Assembly: GCA_903916205.1 (NCBI GenBank)
Contig: CAIWVX010000219.1
Location: 1-6,940, forward strand
Reading direction: 5' to 3'
Source of the DNA: an uncultured beta proteobacterium
Lineage (GTDB): Bacteria > Pseudomonadota > Gammaproteobacteria > Burkholderiales > Rhodocyclaceae
DNA length: 6,940 nucleotides
Below, in pieces: positions 5,546 to 6,940 of the stretch. Below the pieces are notes generated by a model, which was not told the origin of the DNA, searched no databases, and saw nothing but the letters and a program-made list of their open reading frames with translations. Numbering within the stretch: position 1 is the first letter of the stretch; each line of letters begins with the position of its first letter. The position numbers and the translations under genes are program-made.

Positions 5546-6940
5546 GTGAGCGAAGAGAGTAACGAACAGCAAAAGCGTGATCCGCTCCCCACCGCGGGAT
5601 GGGCGCCGTTCAACAGCCTGACGACCCGGGTCATCGTCATCTTCATCAGCCTGCTGATCTTCGGCATCGGCTCGTTCACCTTTCTCAGTCTCCGGTGGGA
5701 ACATTCACATCTCATCAATGCCGCGCGGGAGAGCTCCCAACTGCTCCTCAACACCATCGAGCGGAGTATCTTCAACTCCATGCGGGTCGGCAATACCGAG
5801 GATGTCTCTGTTATTCTCCAGATGGTGGGGCGGACGCACAAACTTGCGGCAGCCCGGATCTTTCATCCTCAAGGAATCGTGCTGAAATCGGCCAACCCTA
5901 ATGAAATAGGGAAACCGGTCAACGCCGGCGACTACAACCTCTTCATCAACAACAAACAGGAAGGGGTCTATGATGTGCCGGGAATCGGTCAGGTGCTCGG
6001 CCTGATCCGGCCCATCTACAACCAGGAACAGTGCCACATCTGCCACGGTCACCAGCCCCACATCCTCGGGGTCCTTGATATCAATTATTCTTTGGTCGAG
6101 ACCAAGAAGAAGATTCTCAAAACTACCCAAATTTTCGTCGTATCGACAATCATCATCATTCTCTTCCTTTCGGTGACTATTTCGTTGTTGATGATCAGGC
6201 TGGTGCGCAGACCACTCAAAGCTCTGGCGGACAATATGGCACGGGTTGAGCGGGGGGATCTGTCGGTACGGATGCAAGCCAGAAGAATGGACGAGGTGGG
6301 GTTACTGATCGTCAACTTTGATTCCATGGTGGAGAAGTTGGACCGTGCCAAGAAAGAACTGGAGCAGATCCATTTCGGCCAGATGGAGCGGGCCGATCGA
6401 CTTGCCTCAATGGGGGAGATGGCCGCGGGGCTTGCCCACGAAATCAAGAACCCGCTGACCGGCATTGCCGCAGCCATTACCATCATCAACGAGGATTTTG
6501 AAGCGACTGATCCCCGCAAGGAAATTGTCAATGAGGTCCTGGAGCAGATCAAGCGTCTTGACAAGACAGTGAACGACTTGCTGTTCTTCGGTAAACCTGC
6601 TCCACCGGAGCCGACCTATGCTAACGTAAACGATATTTTACGGAAGACCCTCTGGTTTGCGGCCCAGCATCGAGGGGGGAAAAATATAGAAAAGAAACTG
6701 GAGCTTCAGGAAGGTCTCCCGCTGGTTTATGTTGATCCCAAGCAGATTCATCAGGTTTTTCTGAACCTTACACTCAATGCCGTCCAGGCGATGCCCGAAG
6801 GTGGTACGCTCTCCATCCGGACCGACCGGGTCAACCGGGGTGACGGAGTATGGATTCGGGTTGGAATTTCCGATACGGGGCCGGGCATCCCTCAACAAAT
6901 ACTGGATAAGATATTTACACCTTTTTTCACTACCAAAGCC
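5546..6940 (+). CDS. Membrane sensor histidine kinase with periplasmic haem c motif (partial at right edge)
   Basis: From GTG 5546 the frame is open to the window end (465 codons). Order of parts: short cytoplasmic tail; membrane segment about 29-48; periplasmic sensor about 50-193; second membrane segment about 195-218; HAMP linker about 218-270; HisKA domain with phospho-acceptor His298 in LAHEIKNPLTGI; and an ATPase domain with N box NLTLNAVQAMP (407-417), G1 box DTGPGIP (443-449) and F box FTPFFTTK (457-464). The sequence ends before the G2 box. The sensor contains CHICH (163-167), a CXXCH haem c attachment motif, about 28 residues before the second membrane segment, with more His at 169 and 172. 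This suggests a redox- or gas-sensing, covalently haem-bound sensor like those described in Geobacter. The HisKA style is NtrB/ZraS-like, so a sigma54-type response regulator is a likely partner, perhaps encoded beyond the edge. Codons are G+C-rich and unlike the housekeeping block. Confidence 0.9.
   Translation, partial: MSEESNEQQKRDPLPTAGWAPFNSLTTRVIVIFISLLIFGIGSFTFLSLRWEHSHLINAARESSQLLLNTIERSIFNSMRVGNTEDVSVILQMVGRTHKLAAARIFHPQGIVLKSANPNEIGKPVNAGDYNLFINNKQEGVYDVPGIGQVLGLIRPIYNQEQCHICHGHQPHILGVLDINYSLVETKKKILKTTQIFVVSTIIIILFLSVTISLLMIRLVRRPLKALADNMARVERGDLSVRMQARRMDEVGLLIVNFDSMVEKLDRAKKELEQIHFGQMERADRLASMGEMAAGLAHEIKNPLTGIAAAITIINEDFEATDPRKEIVNEVLEQIKRLDKTVNDLLFFGKPAPPEPTYANVNDILRKTLWFAAQHRGGKNIEKKLELQEGLPLVYVDPKQIHQVFLNLTLNAVQAMPEGGTLSIRTDRVNRGDGVWIRVGISDTGPGIPQQILDKIFTPFFTTKA

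Noticed and set aside
5705..6564. Long minus-strand frames opposite the histidine kinase
   Set aside because: They are typical shadows of a G+C-rich gene. The plus strand gives an unbroken kinase with all expected motifs.

Overview
The window joins two blocks of DNA that look unrelated, plus an AT-rich left edge. The larger block (about 675-5213) is all on the minus strand and reads, in transcription order, pyrG (3' part only), kdsA, eno, ftsB, bcp-type peroxiredoxin, slyD-type isomerase. The order pyrG-kdsA-eno-ftsB is a known housekeeping arrangement of Beta- and Gammaproteobacteria, and the kdsA gene means a lipopolysaccharide-making Gram-negative cell. I favour a betaproteobacterium, from the general look of the CTP synthase and enolase, but this was judged by eye only.

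The right block (about 5211-6940) is on the plus strand and richer in G+C (about 60-70% in lines I counted, against about 50% in the housekeeping block). It holds the C-terminal 104 residues of a protein resembling a type II secretion/type IV pilin-like pseudopilin. Twenty bases after its stop comes a GTG-started membrane histidine kinase with a periplasmic CXXCH haem c motif. The style is that of Geobacter and relatives (Desulfuromonadota). Neither gene at the join is whole: pyrG lacks its entire N-terminal synthase domain and the pseudopilin lacks its N-terminal helix. The two genes face each other with their broken 5' ends touching at about 5205-5222. An assembly chimera is the simplest explanation; a real rearrangement is possible but less likely, because pyrG is normally single-copy and essential.

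The left edge (1-674) is AT-rich (about 39% G+C over the first 360 bases by hand count). It carries the start of a minus-strand SAM-dependent methyltransferase with an N-terminal zinc-finger-like cysteine cluster, running off the edge. Behind it lies about 330 bases of non-coding DNA with two clear inverted repeats.

Within the housekeeping block, pyrG-kdsA and bcp-slyD are each joined by a 4-base ATGA overlap, which suggests translational coupling. A 10-bp-arm hairpin lies between eno and ftsB, and a terminator-like hairpin followed by a promoter-like pair separates ftsB from bcp. Likely units are therefore pyrG-kdsA-eno(-ftsB) and bcp-slyD. Functions: CTP supply, KDO synthesis for LPS, glycolysis, division, peroxide defence and protein folding. 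The two most useful points are the chimeric or rearranged join and the haem-binding sensor kinase; I see no convincing evidence of a wholly new system.
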